NCBI GenBank assembly: GCA_964613585.1
Contig: CAZTHL010000065.1
Coordinates: 1-20,664 of the forward strand
Reading direction: 5' to 3'
DNA: 20,664 nucleotides
From: CAZTHL01 sp964613585
GTDB lineage: Bacteria; Pseudomonadota; Alphaproteobacteria; DSM-16000; Inquilinaceae
Positions 6,237 to 13,557 of this stretch are shown in pieces (position 1 is the stretch's first letter; every line of letters starts with the position of its first letter). The notes under the pieces are model-generated. The model made no database searches and was not told the DNA's origin. It saw only the letters and a list, made by a program, of their open reading frames with translations. The position numbers and the translations under genes are program-made.

Positions 6237-7305
6237 CGCCGTCGAGCGGGAGGTCCGGCACCGGCTCGACCGCTTCCTCGCCGGACTCGAGGGCTACCGC
6301 CACCACCCCTACCGGCGCGACGTGGCCGACCCGCCGGCGCTGTGGCAGGAGGGCGGCAGCCGCCTGCTCGACTATGGGATCGCCGGGGGCACGGCCGGGG
6401 ATGCGCCGGGCGGCGGCGTCGCGGCGGGGCGGCCGGTACTGTTCGTGCCGTCGCTGGTCAACCGCGGGTACATCCTCGACCTGTCGGCGCGACGCAGCCT
6501 GCTGCGCTGGCTCGCCGGCCGGGGGTTCCGGCCGCTGCTGCTGGACTGGGGCTGGCCCGAGGCCGAGGAGCGCGGGTTCAGCCTCGGCGACTACATCGCC
6601 GGACGGCTCGAGCGGGCGCTCGACGCGGCGCTGGGGCTGGGGCCGGGTCGGCTGCCGGCGGTCGGCTACTGCATGGGCGGGCTGCTGGTGACGGCGCTGG
6701 CCGGGCGGCGGCCGGAGGCGCTCGCCGGGCTGGCGCTCCTGGCCACGCCGTGGGACTTCCACGCCGAGCACGGCGAGCAGGCGCGGCGCCTGGGCGCGCT
6801 CGCCCCCGGGCTCGGGCGCTGGCTCGACTGGTGGGGCGAGCTGCCGCTCGAGGCGCTCCAGGGGCTGTTCGTGGCGCTCGATCCGATGCTCGGCCTGCGC
6901 AAGTTCAGCCGCTTTGCCGCGCTCGACCCGGGGAGCCCGGCGGCCGAGAACTTCGTGGCGCTGGAGGACTGGCTGAACGACGGCGTGCCGCTCGCCGGGC
7001 CCGTGGCGACCGAGTGCCTGGCCGGCTGGTACGGCGGCAACAGCCCGGCGGTCGGCACCTGGCGGGTGGCGGGCGAGACGGTGCGGCCCGGACGGCTCGA
7101 CCTGCCCAGCCTGCACCTGATCCCGAGCCGCGACCGCATCGTGCCGCCGGCGAGCGCGCGCGCCCTGGCCGCGGCCATGCCCGGGGCCCGGACCCTCGAG
7201 CTGCCGCTCGGCCATATCGGCATGATCGCCTCGGCCCGGGCGCCCGAGGCGGCGTGGCATCCGCTCGCCCGCTGGCTGGCGGCGCTCGCCGGTGATGCCG
7301 CTTGA
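5998..7305 (+). CDS. phaC: PHA synthase, alpha/beta-hydrolase type
   Basis: PHA synthase polymerises (R)-3-hydroxyacyl-CoA into polyester on the granule surface. This protein has about 435 residues, shorter than class I enzymes (near 600) and nearer the size of class III PhaC. The lipase-like box is GYCMGG, with nucleophile Cys226 (numbered from the GTG at 5995). Asp380 in PSRDRIVPP and His407 in LGHIGMI complete the triad. NRGYILDL (157-164) and LLLDWGWP (181-188) are core-strand motifs of PhaC, and FVALEDWLNDG is the usual cap region. The start is uncertain: GTG 5995 and ATG 5998 are adjacent. Codon bias becomes typical only from about 6034, so the first dozen residues are poorly constrained. 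It overlaps the preceding gene by about 240 bases in another frame, implying coupled translation. Confidence 0.9.
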   Translation: MNAERHGGVPCETARPAPGSPPRRGPRPLPLHLLIAQTTLLSSLGALPMLSAGSAGWRPSAALAALAREIAGHPADAVRSAVEREVRHRLDRFLAGLEGYRHHPYRRDVADPPALWQEGGSRLLDYGIAGGTAGDAPGGGVAAGRPVLFVPSLVNRGYILDLSARRSLLRWLAGRGFRPLLLDWGWPEAEERGFSLGDYIAGRLERALDAALGLGPGRLPAVGYCMGGLLVTALAGRRPEALAGLALLATPWDFHAEHGEQARRLGALAPGLGRWLDWWGELPLEALQGLFVALDPMLGLRKFSRFAALDPGSPAAENFVALEDWLNDGVPLAGPVATECLAGWYGGNSPAVGTWRVAGETVRPGRLDLPSLHLIPSRDRIVPPASARALAAAMPGARTLELPLGHIGMIASARAPEAAWHPLARWLAALAGDAA

Positions 7306-7463
7306 GCCGGAAACGGTCGCGACGCGCGGGGTCCGGGCGTGACGGGCGCGGGGCACCGGAGATCGCGGGCGGCTGGCAGGGCCTGGAGGCTTGACAGGCG
7401 CCCCTTGATAGGAGCAAATCCTTTTCTCAGGAATCGGCGGGGCAGGAACAGCCGAGACATGGG

Positions 7464-7498
7464 CGTGGAGTGGTCATTGGACGTGGAGTGGTCATTGG
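7464..7498 (+). repeat. Duplicated 18-bp unit
   Basis: CGTGGAGTGGTCATTGG occurs at 7464-7480 and 7482-7498, a period of 18. A degraded third copy may follow. The core TGGTCATTGGACG resembles TGGTCATCGCACG in the 17-bp array at 4758-4876 (11 of 13 bases). Confidence 0.8.
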
Positions 7499-7629
7499 GT
7501 GTGGGGAGGTCAGGATTGTCCTCCGCAGGATTGGCCTCCGGCGGCGGCGGCGGCAGGATCGGGGTCCGCGCGCAAGACGGCCGCCGCGATCGCGCAGCCG
7601 GCGGCGGGGCCTGCGGGCTTGCGCCCGGC

Positions 7630-7659
7630 CGACAAAGGCCTACAAAGCCCTACGTCGCG
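7630..7659 (+). promoter_or_regulatory. Three 10-bp-phased CTAC-type repeats upstream of the thiolase operon
   Basis: The units are CGACAAAGGC, CTACAAAGCC and CTACGTCGCG, each exactly 10 bases. The same arrangement (core AGGCCTACAAA, three bases, CTACG) occurs on the minus strand at 20148-20177. Each motif ends about 170-180 bases upstream of the next start codon in the same orientation. One-turn spacing suggests a protein-binding site; this is inference. Confidence 0.45.
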
Positions 7660-7733
7660 GGGCCGCGGCGCGGCGATCGGCGGCGTCCCGAGATCGTCAC
7701 GCAGCGGCGGGTTGCGCCGGGAGCGCACGGCTC

Positions 7734-7747
7734 GTATCGTTCGATAC
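7734..7747. promoter_or_regulatory. Perfect inverted repeat GTATCG-TT-CGATAC
   Basis: Six-base arms around a two-base centre lie about 95 bases upstream of the thiolase ATG. The spacing fits a dimeric repressor operator, such as a TetR or GntR type, but no regulator gene is adjacent to name. An AT-bearing palindrome stands out in this GC-rich gap. Confidence 0.35.
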
Positions 7748-7840
7748 CGCGCTTCCGGCAGCGTCCTCGCCGCGGCGGTCTCGGTGCCGACACCCATCCA
7801 CGCAAGATCAAGACGGGCAGACAAGGGGGTACTTCGCGCC

Positions 7841-9046
7841 ATGGAAACCAAGGAAGTCGTTCTGGTCAGCGCCACGCGCACGGCGATCGGCAAGTTCATG
7901 GGCGCCCTGAAGGACGTCCCGGCCCGGGACCTGGCCATGGCGGCCGGCAAGGGCGCCATCGAGCGCTCGGGGGTGCCGGCCGAGGAGATCGACGAGATCG
8001 TCATGGGCCAGCTCTACACCGGCATGCAGGGCTCGCTGCCGGCGCGCCAGGTGAGCATGCGCATCGGCCTGCCGCACCGCAGCGGCGCCGTGTCGGTCAA
8101 CCAGAACTGCTCGTCCGGCATGCGCGCGCTTGAGGTGGCGGCCCACAACATCATGCTCGGCAAGACCGACATCGGCCTCGTGGTCGGCGTCGAGAGCATG
8201 ACCAACGCGCCGTACATGCTGCCCAAGGCGCGCATGGGCTACCGCATGGGCGCCGGCCAGATCGAGGACTCGATGCTGCATGACGGGCTCGAGGACGAGC
8301 TGGTGCCCGGGCACATGGGCATGACCGCGGAGAATGTCGCCGAGCGCTACCAGATCACTCGCCAGGAGTGCGACGAGCTGGCGGTGACGAGCCACCAGCG
8401 GGCGACCCAGGCGATCAACGAGGGGCGCTTCAACAAGGAAATCACCCCGGTCGCGATCAAGGCCAGGAAGCAGACCATCGAGTTCAAGGAGGACGAGCAC
8501 CCAATCCGCGATGCCAGCCTGGAGGGCATGAGCGCGCTTCGGCCGGTCTTCAAGAAGGACGGGGTGGTCACCGCGGCCAACGCCTCGGGCATCAACGACG
8601 GCGCCAGCGCGGCGGTGCTGATGTCGGCCGAGGCGGCCAAGGCGCACGGCATCACGCCGATGATGAAGCTGCTGACCGTGTGCGTCGAGGGCGTCGACCC
8701 CTTGGTCATGGGGCTCGGGCCCGCCTACGCCATGCCGAAGGCGCTGAAGCAGGCCGGGCTCACTTTCGAGGACATCGAGTACTGGGAGATCAACGAGGCG
8801 TTCGCCGCCCAGTGGCTTGGCGTCGGCCGGGTGCTGAAGAACGAGTTCAACATGGACCTGGACATGGACAAGGTGAACCACCACGGCTCGGGGATCGCCC
8901 TCGGCCACCCGGTGGGCTCGACCGGCCTGCGCATCGTGGTCACGCTGGCCCACGAGATGGAGCGGCTCGGCCTGACGCTGGGCGGCGCCTCGCTGTGCGT
9001 GGGCAGCGGCCCGGCCATGGCCTCGCTGTGGAGCCGCGACGTCTGA
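7841..9046 (+). CDS. Divergent thiolase (acetyl-CoA acetyltransferase family)
   Basis: Thiolases condense two acyl-CoA molecules or cleave 3-ketoacyl-CoA. This protein has 401 residues, about normal. The nucleophile is Cys90 in NQNCSSGMRALE, the general bases are His356 in GIALGHPVGSTGLR and Cys386 in SLCVGSGPAMA, and NEAF is also present. Several signature positions differ from typical PhaA. GGAIALGHP reads GSGIALGHP here, and the CIGGGxGxA loop reads CVGSGPAMA. This points to a different acyl-CoA preference from the PhaA gene that follows. The start ATG 7841 gives the family N-terminus METKEVVLVSATRTAIG; a GGGGG run lies about 14 bases upstream, so initiation is not strong. It is first in an apparent operon with phaA and phaB. 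Assigning it as a beta-ketothiolase for longer or branched substrates is speculative. Confidence 0.93.
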   Translation: METKEVVLVSATRTAIGKFMGALKDVPARDLAMAAGKGAIERSGVPAEEIDEIVMGQLYTGMQGSLPARQVSMRIGLPHRSGAVSVNQNCSSGMRALEVAAHNIMLGKTDIGLVVGVESMTNAPYMLPKARMGYRMGAGQIEDSMLHDGLEDELVPGHMGMTAENVAERYQITRQECDELAVTSHQRATQAINEGRFNKEITPVAIKARKQTIEFKEDEHPIRDASLEGMSALRPVFKKDGVVTAANASGINDGASAAVLMSAEAAKAHGITPMMKLLTVCVEGVDPLVMGLGPAYAMPKALKQAGLTFEDIEYWEINEAFAAQWLGVGRVLKNEFNMDLDMDKVNHHGSGIALGHPVGSTGLRIVVTLAHEMERLGLTLGGASLCVGSGPAMASLWSRDV

Positions 9047-9137
9047 CGACGCCGGGGGCGGCGATGCCGAGGCCGCGGACAGCGTCCGGCCCGCCCGGGG
9101 GCGGCGGGCGGACGCTCGGCCGCCGCGTCGCCGGGTC

Positions 9138-9272
9138 GGGTCGACGCGTCTTACGTCAGCGCGACTCGGGTCGACGCGGCTCGGGTCGACGCGGCTCGGG
9201 TCGACGCGGCTCGGGTCGACGCGGCTCGGGTCGACGCGTCTTACGTCAACGCGGCTCGGGTCGACGCGTCAT
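9138..9272 (+). repeat. 15-bp tandem array, nine units, between the two thiolase genes
   Basis: Four central units read GGGTCGACGCGGCTC (from 9168). Units ending in GTCTT start at 9138 and 9228. Each is followed by a variant unit, ACGTCAGCGCGACTC (9153) or ACGTCAACGCGGCTC (9243). The last unit, GGGTCGACGCGTCAT, starts at 9258. Thus a near-identical 30-bp compound unit occurs at both ends of the array. The first thiolase stops 91 bases before, so the array is not in a gene. It occupies about half of the spacer upstream of phaA. Confidence 0.92.
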
Positions 9273-9335
9273 GCACCAACAACAGGGCTGTCGGCGGCCT
9301 CGGGGGCGGCCGGCGGCAGGGCGGAGGTCTCGGCA

Positions 9336-10511
9336 ATGACCGAAATCGTGATCACCGGCGCGGCGCGGACGCCGGTCGGGGGGTTCAACGGGGGCTTGAG
9401 CTCGCTGCCGGCCCACAAGCTGGGCGAGGTGGTCATCGGCGAGGTGCTGCGCCGGTCGCGGGTCGAGCCGGGCGAGGTGTCCGAGGTGGTCATGGGCCAG
9501 ATCCTGACCGGCGGCCAGGGCCAGAACCCGGCGCGGCAGGCGGCGGTGAACGCCGGGCTGCCCGCGGAGACGACCGCGTACTGCATCAACCAGGTGTGCG
9601 GCTCCGGGCTGCGCAGCGTGGCTTTGGGCTATCAGTCGATCCTGGCCGGCGACGCCGACATCGTCGTGGCCGGCGGCCAGGAGAGCATGAGCATGGCGCC
9701 GCACGTCATGCACCTGCGCAACGGCACGCGCATGGGCGACGCGCAGCTGGCGGACTCGATGCTGCGCGACGGGCTGATGGATGCGTTCCACGGCTACCAC
9801 ATGGGCAACACCGCGGAGAACATCGCCCAGCGCTGGCAGATCACCCGGGCGGAGCAGGACGACTTCGCGCTCGCCTCCCAGCAGAAGGCCGGCGCCGCCA
9901 TCGACGGCAAGCGCTTCGAGGAGGAGATCGTGCCCGTGACGGTGCCGGGGCGCAAGGGCAACATGGTGATCCACACCGACGAGCATCCGCGGCCGGAGAC
10001 GACGGCGGACAGCCTGGCCAAGCTGCGCCCGGCCTTCCACAAAGAGGGCACGGTGACCGCGGGCAACGCCTCGGGGATCAACGACGGCGCCGCGGCGGTG
10101 GTGCTGATGACGGCGACGGAGGCCGGCCGGCGCGGGCTGAAGCCGATTGCCCGGATCGTCTCCTGGGCGACCGCCGGCGTCGACCCCTCGGTGATGGGCA
10201 CGGGACCGATCCCGGCCAGCCGCAAGGCGCTCGAGAAGGCCGGCTGGCAGGTCGGCGACCTCGACCTGATCGAGGCCAACGAGGCGTTCGCGGCGCAGGC
10301 GATCGCGGTCAACCGCGAGCGCGGCTGGGACGAGGAGAAGGTGAACGTGAACGGCGGCGCGATCGCGCTCGGGCACCCGATCGGCGCCTCGGGCGCGCGG
10401 ATCCTGACGACGCTGCTCCACGAGATGCAGCGGCGTGATGCGCACCGTGGCCTGGCGACCCTGTGCATCGGCGGCGGCATGGGCATCGCGCTGTGCGTTC
10501 AGCGCGATTGA
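9336..10511 (+). CDS. phaA: Acetyl-CoA acetyltransferase (beta-ketothiolase)
   Basis: PhaA condenses two acetyl-CoA to acetoacetyl-CoA, the first step of PHB synthesis. It has 391 residues, exactly the usual size. The catalytic set is complete: Cys88 in INQVCGSGLRSV, His347 in GGAIALGHPIGASGAR, and Cys377 in ATLCIGGGMGIAL. EANEAFAAQ and GNASGINDGAAAVVLM are also canonical. The start is ATG 9336 with GGAGG at 9323-9327, a strong ribosome binding site. The downstream phaB, 107 bases away, supports the PHB assignment. The upstream tandem array could affect its expression or mRNA structure. This copy is much closer to textbook PhaA than the preceding thiolase. Confidence 0.96.
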   Translation: MTEIVITGAARTPVGGFNGGLSSLPAHKLGEVVIGEVLRRSRVEPGEVSEVVMGQILTGGQGQNPARQAAVNAGLPAETTAYCINQVCGSGLRSVALGYQSILAGDADIVVAGGQESMSMAPHVMHLRNGTRMGDAQLADSMLRDGLMDAFHGYHMGNTAENIAQRWQITRAEQDDFALASQQKAGAAIDGKRFEEEIVPVTVPGRKGNMVIHTDEHPRPETTADSLAKLRPAFHKEGTVTAGNASGINDGAAAVVLMTATEAGRRGLKPIARIVSWATAGVDPSVMGTGPIPASRKALEKAGWQVGDLDLIEANEAFAAQAIAVNRERGWDEEKVNVNGGAIALGHPIGASGARILTTLLHEMQRRDAHRGLATLCIGGGMGIALCVQRD

Positions 10512-10618
10512 CAGGGCCCGGTCGGATTGGCTGATCTGGGCGTCGAGGGGACGGCGCCCGCCGGGCGCCCGGAAACCGCCCGGCTTCCCTTCGGGTGGCA
10601 CAATAAGGAGGATAATCA

Positions 10619-11344
10619 ATGGCACGCGTAGCACTCGTGACGGGGGGCACCCGCGGCATCGGGGCGGCGATCTCGCTGGCGCTCAAGGCCGACGGGCATG
10701 TCGTCGCCGCCGCCGACATCGTCGAGGAGCAGATCGCCAAGTTCAAGGACGAGACCGGCATCGCCGGCTTCAAGATGGACGTGGCGGACTACGATTCCGT
10801 CGTCGCCGGCGTCCAGGAGATCGAGGGCGCGCTTGGGCCCGTCGACATCCTGGTCAACAATGCCGGGATCACCCGGGACGGGTTCCTGCACAAGATGGAC
10901 CCGGTGACCCAGTGGAAGGCGGTGATCGACACCAATCTCAACTCGTGCTTCTACACCTGCCGGGCCGTTGTTCCCGGCATGCGCGAGCGGGGCTACGGCC
11001 GCATTGTCAACATCAGCTCAATGAACGGCCAGAAGGGCCAGTTCGCCCAGAGCAACTACGGCGCTGCCAAGGCCGGCATCCTCGGCTTCACCCGCTCCCT
11101 GGCGCAGGAGGGGGCCGGCAAGGGCATCACGGTCAACGCCGTCTGCCCCGGCTTCATCCGCACCCCGATGACCGAGCAGATGCGTGAGGACGTGCTCAAG
11201 GGCGAGATCGCCAAGATCCCGGTGGGCCGCATGGGCGAGCCGGAGGAGATCGCCGGCATGGTGGCCTACCTCTGCAGCGACAAGGCCGGCTTCATCACCG
11301 GCGCGACCATGAGCGTCAACGGCGGCCAGTACATCGCCGCCTGA
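10619..11344 (+). CDS. phaB: Acetoacetyl-CoA reductase
   Basis: PhaB reduces acetoacetyl-CoA to (R)-3-hydroxybutyryl-CoA with NADPH, supplying monomer to PhaC. The 241-residue protein is a classical short-chain dehydrogenase. The nucleotide loop TGGTRGIG is at 8-15, NNAG at 80-83, and the catalytic Ser134 (ISSMNGQKGQFAQ), Tyr147 and Lys151 (YGAAK) are present. The family hallmark NYGAAKAGILGFTRSLAQEG and the substrate-side VCPGFIRTPMT are intact. The length and the QFAQSNYGAAKAG segment fit PhaB better than FabG. The start is ATG 10619 with a near-perfect AAGGAGG nine bases upstream, the strongest ribosome binding site in the window. An intrinsic terminator about 100 bases after the stop ends the thiolase-phaA-phaB unit. 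Confidence 0.96.
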   Translation: MARVALVTGGTRGIGAAISLALKADGHVVAAADIVEEQIAKFKDETGIAGFKMDVADYDSVVAGVQEIEGALGPVDILVNNAGITRDGFLHKMDPVTQWKAVIDTNLNSCFYTCRAVVPGMRERGYGRIVNISSMNGQKGQFAQSNYGAAKAGILGFTRSLAQEGAGKGITVNAVCPGFIRTPMTEQMREDVLKGEIAKIPVGRMGEPEEIAGMVAYLCSDKAGFITGATMSVNGGQYIAA

Positions 11345-11404
11345 GCCGAGCCGCCCGGCCGCGCTACGGCTGGCGCAATGACGCTTATGTGATATACTGC
11401 CGAT

Positions 11405-11479
11405 CAACAATCCGCACGCTGGTCAAACCGGCGGCTCACTTGCAAGGCGTGTCTCCGGGGAGACGCGCCTTTATTTTTT
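11405..11479 (+). ncRNA. Possible small RNA ending at the phaB terminator
   Basis: GATATACT, holding TATACT at 11393-11398, is a good -10 that lies after the phaB stop and not before any gene. The -35 region (CTGGCG) is weak. A transcript starting near 11405 would be about 75 bases and end in the strong terminator at 11445-11479. No known RNA family was recognised. The alternative is that this is simply the 3' untranslated region of phaB. Confidence 0.3.
11445..11479 (+). terminator. Strong intrinsic terminator after phaB
   Basis: AGGCGTGTCTCC (11445-11456) pairs with GGAGACGCGCCT (11459-11470) in a 12-base stem with one G-U pair. A run of T with a single A (TTATTTTTT) follows. It is oriented for the plus strand and closes the thiolase-phaA-phaB unit. 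The printed loop is only two bases, so the top base pair probably opens. Confidence 0.9.
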
Positions 11480-11702
11480 GCCACGCCTCGACATGAGCAC
11501 GAATCAGGCTGAATGAAGACTTTTTGTGCAGCCTTCCATCCCGAACCGGAACGTTAACTGTTCTTTCCGCGCTGTTAATTCGAAAAATCAGATCCATCCG
11601 CTGCTGCAACGCGGTAGAATGAGGTTAGTTGCCGATGTGACCGGACAAGCCGGCACGCATCTTGCGGCTCATTGACACATTCAATCCGGAGGGGGACAGA
11701 CA

Positions 11703-12605
11703 GTGACGAGCGAGATTCAAAAGGTAGGGGTTATCGGCACTGGCACCATGGGCCTCGGCATTGCCCAGACGGTGGCGCAGGCGGGGATTTCCGTCGTTGC
11801 CGTCAAGGCGACGCCCGGCACCACCGAGCGCGCCCGCAACAGCCTGCAGCGGACGCTCGGCAAGCTCGTCGAGCGCGAGAAGATGACCGTCGAGGCCCGC
11901 GACGCGATCCTCGGTCGCATTGCCTTCAGCCACGATCTCGATGACGTCGCCGAGTGCGACCTGATCATCGAGAACATTGTCGAGGACCTGCCCGTCAAGC
12001 AGGACATGTTCAAGCGGCTGGAGGCGAACGCCAGCCAGACGGCCATCCTCACCACCAACACCTCGACGCTCTCGGTGACCGCTCTCATGAGCGTGTGCCA
12101 GCACCGTTCCCGCATCGCCGGCCTGCACTTCTTCAACCCGGCGACGGTGATGACCCTGGTCGAGATCGTGCACGCCTTCGAGACCTCCGACGCCACCCTC
12201 GCCCTGCTGCGCGACTTCTGCAAGACCATCGGCAAGGACCCGGTGATCGTGCAGGACACCACCGGCTTCATCGTGAACCGGCTGCTGACGCCGTACATGC
12301 TGAACGCCGTCCGCATGCTCGAGGTCGGCACCGGCACGATCGAGGACATCGACCATGCCATGATGGCCGGCGCCAGCCATCCGATGGGGCCGTTCGCCCT
12401 CGCCGACTATATCGGCCTCGATGTCGTCAACGCGATGGCGACCAACATCTACGACGACGTCCGCCAGCAGTACTGCGCGCCGCCGCATACGCTCACGCGC
12501 CTGGTCCAGCTCGGCTATCTGGGCCGGAAGTCCGGCAAGGGCTTCTACGACTACTCGAGCAAGCCGGCGGTGCCGAACCCGGCCCTGGCGCGGCCGGTGG
12601 CGTAG
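11703..12605 (+). CDS. 3-hydroxybutyryl-CoA / 3-hydroxyacyl-CoA dehydrogenase
   Basis: This enzyme interconverts (S)-3-hydroxyacyl-CoA and 3-ketoacyl-CoA. The 300-residue protein is a single-function member (HBD/PaaH/FadB2 type). The Rossmann motif GTGTMGLGIA is at 12-21. The catalytic pair is His142 (LHFFNPATVM) and Glu154 (VEIVHA), with Asn192 in GFIVNRLL. The C-terminal domain contains HPMGPFALADYIGLDV and ends with the usual GRKSGKGFYDY. One oddity: the end of the second beta strand reads VVAVKATPGT, with Lys35 where NAD enzymes normally carry an acidic residue. The start is GTG 11703 with GGAGGGGG upstream. It follows the phaB terminator, so it is probably transcribed separately. In the PHA context it may feed or drain the acetoacetyl-CoA pool. 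Confidence 0.93.
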   Translation: MTSEIQKVGVIGTGTMGLGIAQTVAQAGISVVAVKATPGTTERARNSLQRTLGKLVEREKMTVEARDAILGRIAFSHDLDDVAECDLIIENIVEDLPVKQDMFKRLEANASQTAILTTNTSTLSVTALMSVCQHRSRIAGLHFFNPATVMTLVEIVHAFETSDATLALLRDFCKTIGKDPVIVQDTTGFIVNRLLTPYMLNAVRMLEVGTGTIEDIDHAMMAGASHPMGPFALADYIGLDVVNAMATNIYDDVRQQYCAPPHTLTRLVQLGYLGRKSGKGFYDYSSKPAVPNPALARPVA

Positions 12606-12883
12606 CCGCGAGCCTCTGGCAGCGGCCGGCCTCCCCCAGCCGGTCGCCCGCCTCATGCTCAATAGCGCCTTTCCATTTGCAGCCTCATTTGCCATCCTGC
12701 ATCAAGAGAGAGCGTCAACAATCTCGAGACGCTGATGGTTTGCAAGCCGAGCAACGGCGTGTCGCGCGCAGGTCCCGCGCAAGGCATCGCCGCCAAGACC
12801 CGAACGCGGAGCGGGCCCGTGGACCCCGGCAAGCGATCGGGCCTTCCGGAGGCGGACCGTCGATTTGCCGCGGAGCGTGGCTT

Positions 12884-13555
12884 GTGATTGCCGCGGCGAC
12901 CCGTCCAGCCCCTCGCGCGCGAGCCATCGTCAGCACTGGCATCGGTGTCGCCTGCTACGTGTTCAGCGTGGACGGCCAAGCCGTGCTCCTGGCCCGCAAG
13001 CCCCGGCCCCCGTGGCGCGGCACCCTCTCCGCCGTTGCCGGCCCGCTGGAGCCCGGCGAGACCCCGGCCGCAGCGACCTTGCGCATCGTCAACGACCAGC
13101 TTTCCACAGAGGTCGCCAGCGTGCGCCTGGCCGGCGTCGCCTCCGTCCTCGACGAGGCGGTCGATCACCAGTGGTTCCGCTTCGTGTTCAGCGCCGTCGG
13201 TGGGAGCGATGAGACCGCAGGCAACCCGTCGCGCCCGGCGGTCCGCCTCGTCGCGGATCCCGTGCCCGCGACCGCCGTCCCCGGTGGCGCCGTCGAAACC
13301 GCCTACGAAGGTGATCCGTCGGCCCATGTCGGCACGGAACCCGAGGACGCGGGATCGACCGCCTGCTGGGTCTCCGTCGGCGCCCTGCGCCAGGCACGCC
13401 TGCCCCGTCTCGACCGCCTTTTTATACGACAGATCTTAAGGGAAGATTGCGTCTTCGAGGCCGAGGCCCGGCTGAACACGGCGGAGAACTGGATCCACTG
13501 CCGGATCCGTGCCGACCGCTCGTCCTGGGACGAGACGCTGGCGCGGCTCTTCTGA
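12884..13555 (+). CDS. Nudix-fold protein with degenerate Nudix box
   Basis: This 223-residue protein looks like a Nudix fold that has lost catalysis. TGIGVACYVF (18-27), AVLLARKPRPPWRGTL (33-48) and AVAGPLEPGE (50-59) follow the Nudix layout. The active helix that should read R-E-x-x-E-E reads RIVNDQ (67-72). Gly53, Glu59 and Arg67 survive, but both paired glutamates are changed (Asp71, Gln72). A C-terminal half of about 110 residues (WVSVGALRQARLPRLDRLF, then NTAENWIHCRI) keeps the WV-x-V domain end. The start is GTG 12884 with GGAG nine bases before; the frame is open far upstream, but that part is low-quality shadow. Its stop is two bases before the next gene's ATG, so the pair is co-translated. 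It may be a binding partner or regulatory subunit of the active Nudix downstream. The substrate is unknown. Confidence 0.7.
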   Translation: MIAAATRPAPRARAIVSTGIGVACYVFSVDGQAVLLARKPRPPWRGTLSAVAGPLEPGETPAAATLRIVNDQLSTEVASVRLAGVASVLDEAVDHQWFRFVFSAVGGSDETAGNPSRPAVRLVADPVPATAVPGGAVETAYEGDPSAHVGTEPEDAGSTACWVSVGALRQARLPRLDRLFIRQILREDCVFEAEARLNTAENWIHCRIRADRSSWDETLARLF

Positions 13556-13557
13556 GC

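Larger units (their letters stand above)
7306..7840. other. 535-bp intergenic region between phaC and the first thiolase
   Basis: No convincing gene is present. It contains TTGACA at 7391-7396, a possible -35, with only a poor -10 (GCAAAT) 17 bases on. It also holds a near-perfect duplicated 18-bp unit (7464-7498), a triplet of 10-bp units beginning CGAC/CTAC (7630-7659), and the inverted repeat GTATCGTTCGATAC (7734-7747). The length and content suggest the thiolase operon has its own regulated promoter and a long leader. Open frames running from here into the thiolase lack thiolase similarity before 7841. Confidence 0.5.

Noticed and set aside
7391..7420. Sigma-70 promoter from TTGACA at 7391
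   Set aside because: The -35 is perfect, but the -10 at 17-base spacing (GCAAAT) is poor. It is left as a note, not called a promoter.
7499..7840. N-terminal extension of the first thiolase
   Set aside because: The extension is Arg/Ala/Gly-rich and unlike any thiolase. The family N-terminus starts at ATG 7841.
8368..9339. Coding gene containing RRGSG repeats across the 15-bp array
   Set aside because: The frame runs inside the thiolase in another frame and lacks a start with ribosome binding site. The repeat residues simply follow from the 15-bp DNA unit.
11954..12883. In-frame upstream part of the degenerate Nudix gene
   Set aside because: It overlaps the hydroxyacyl-CoA dehydrogenase in another frame with shadow-like composition. 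GTG 12884 with GGAG is the better start.
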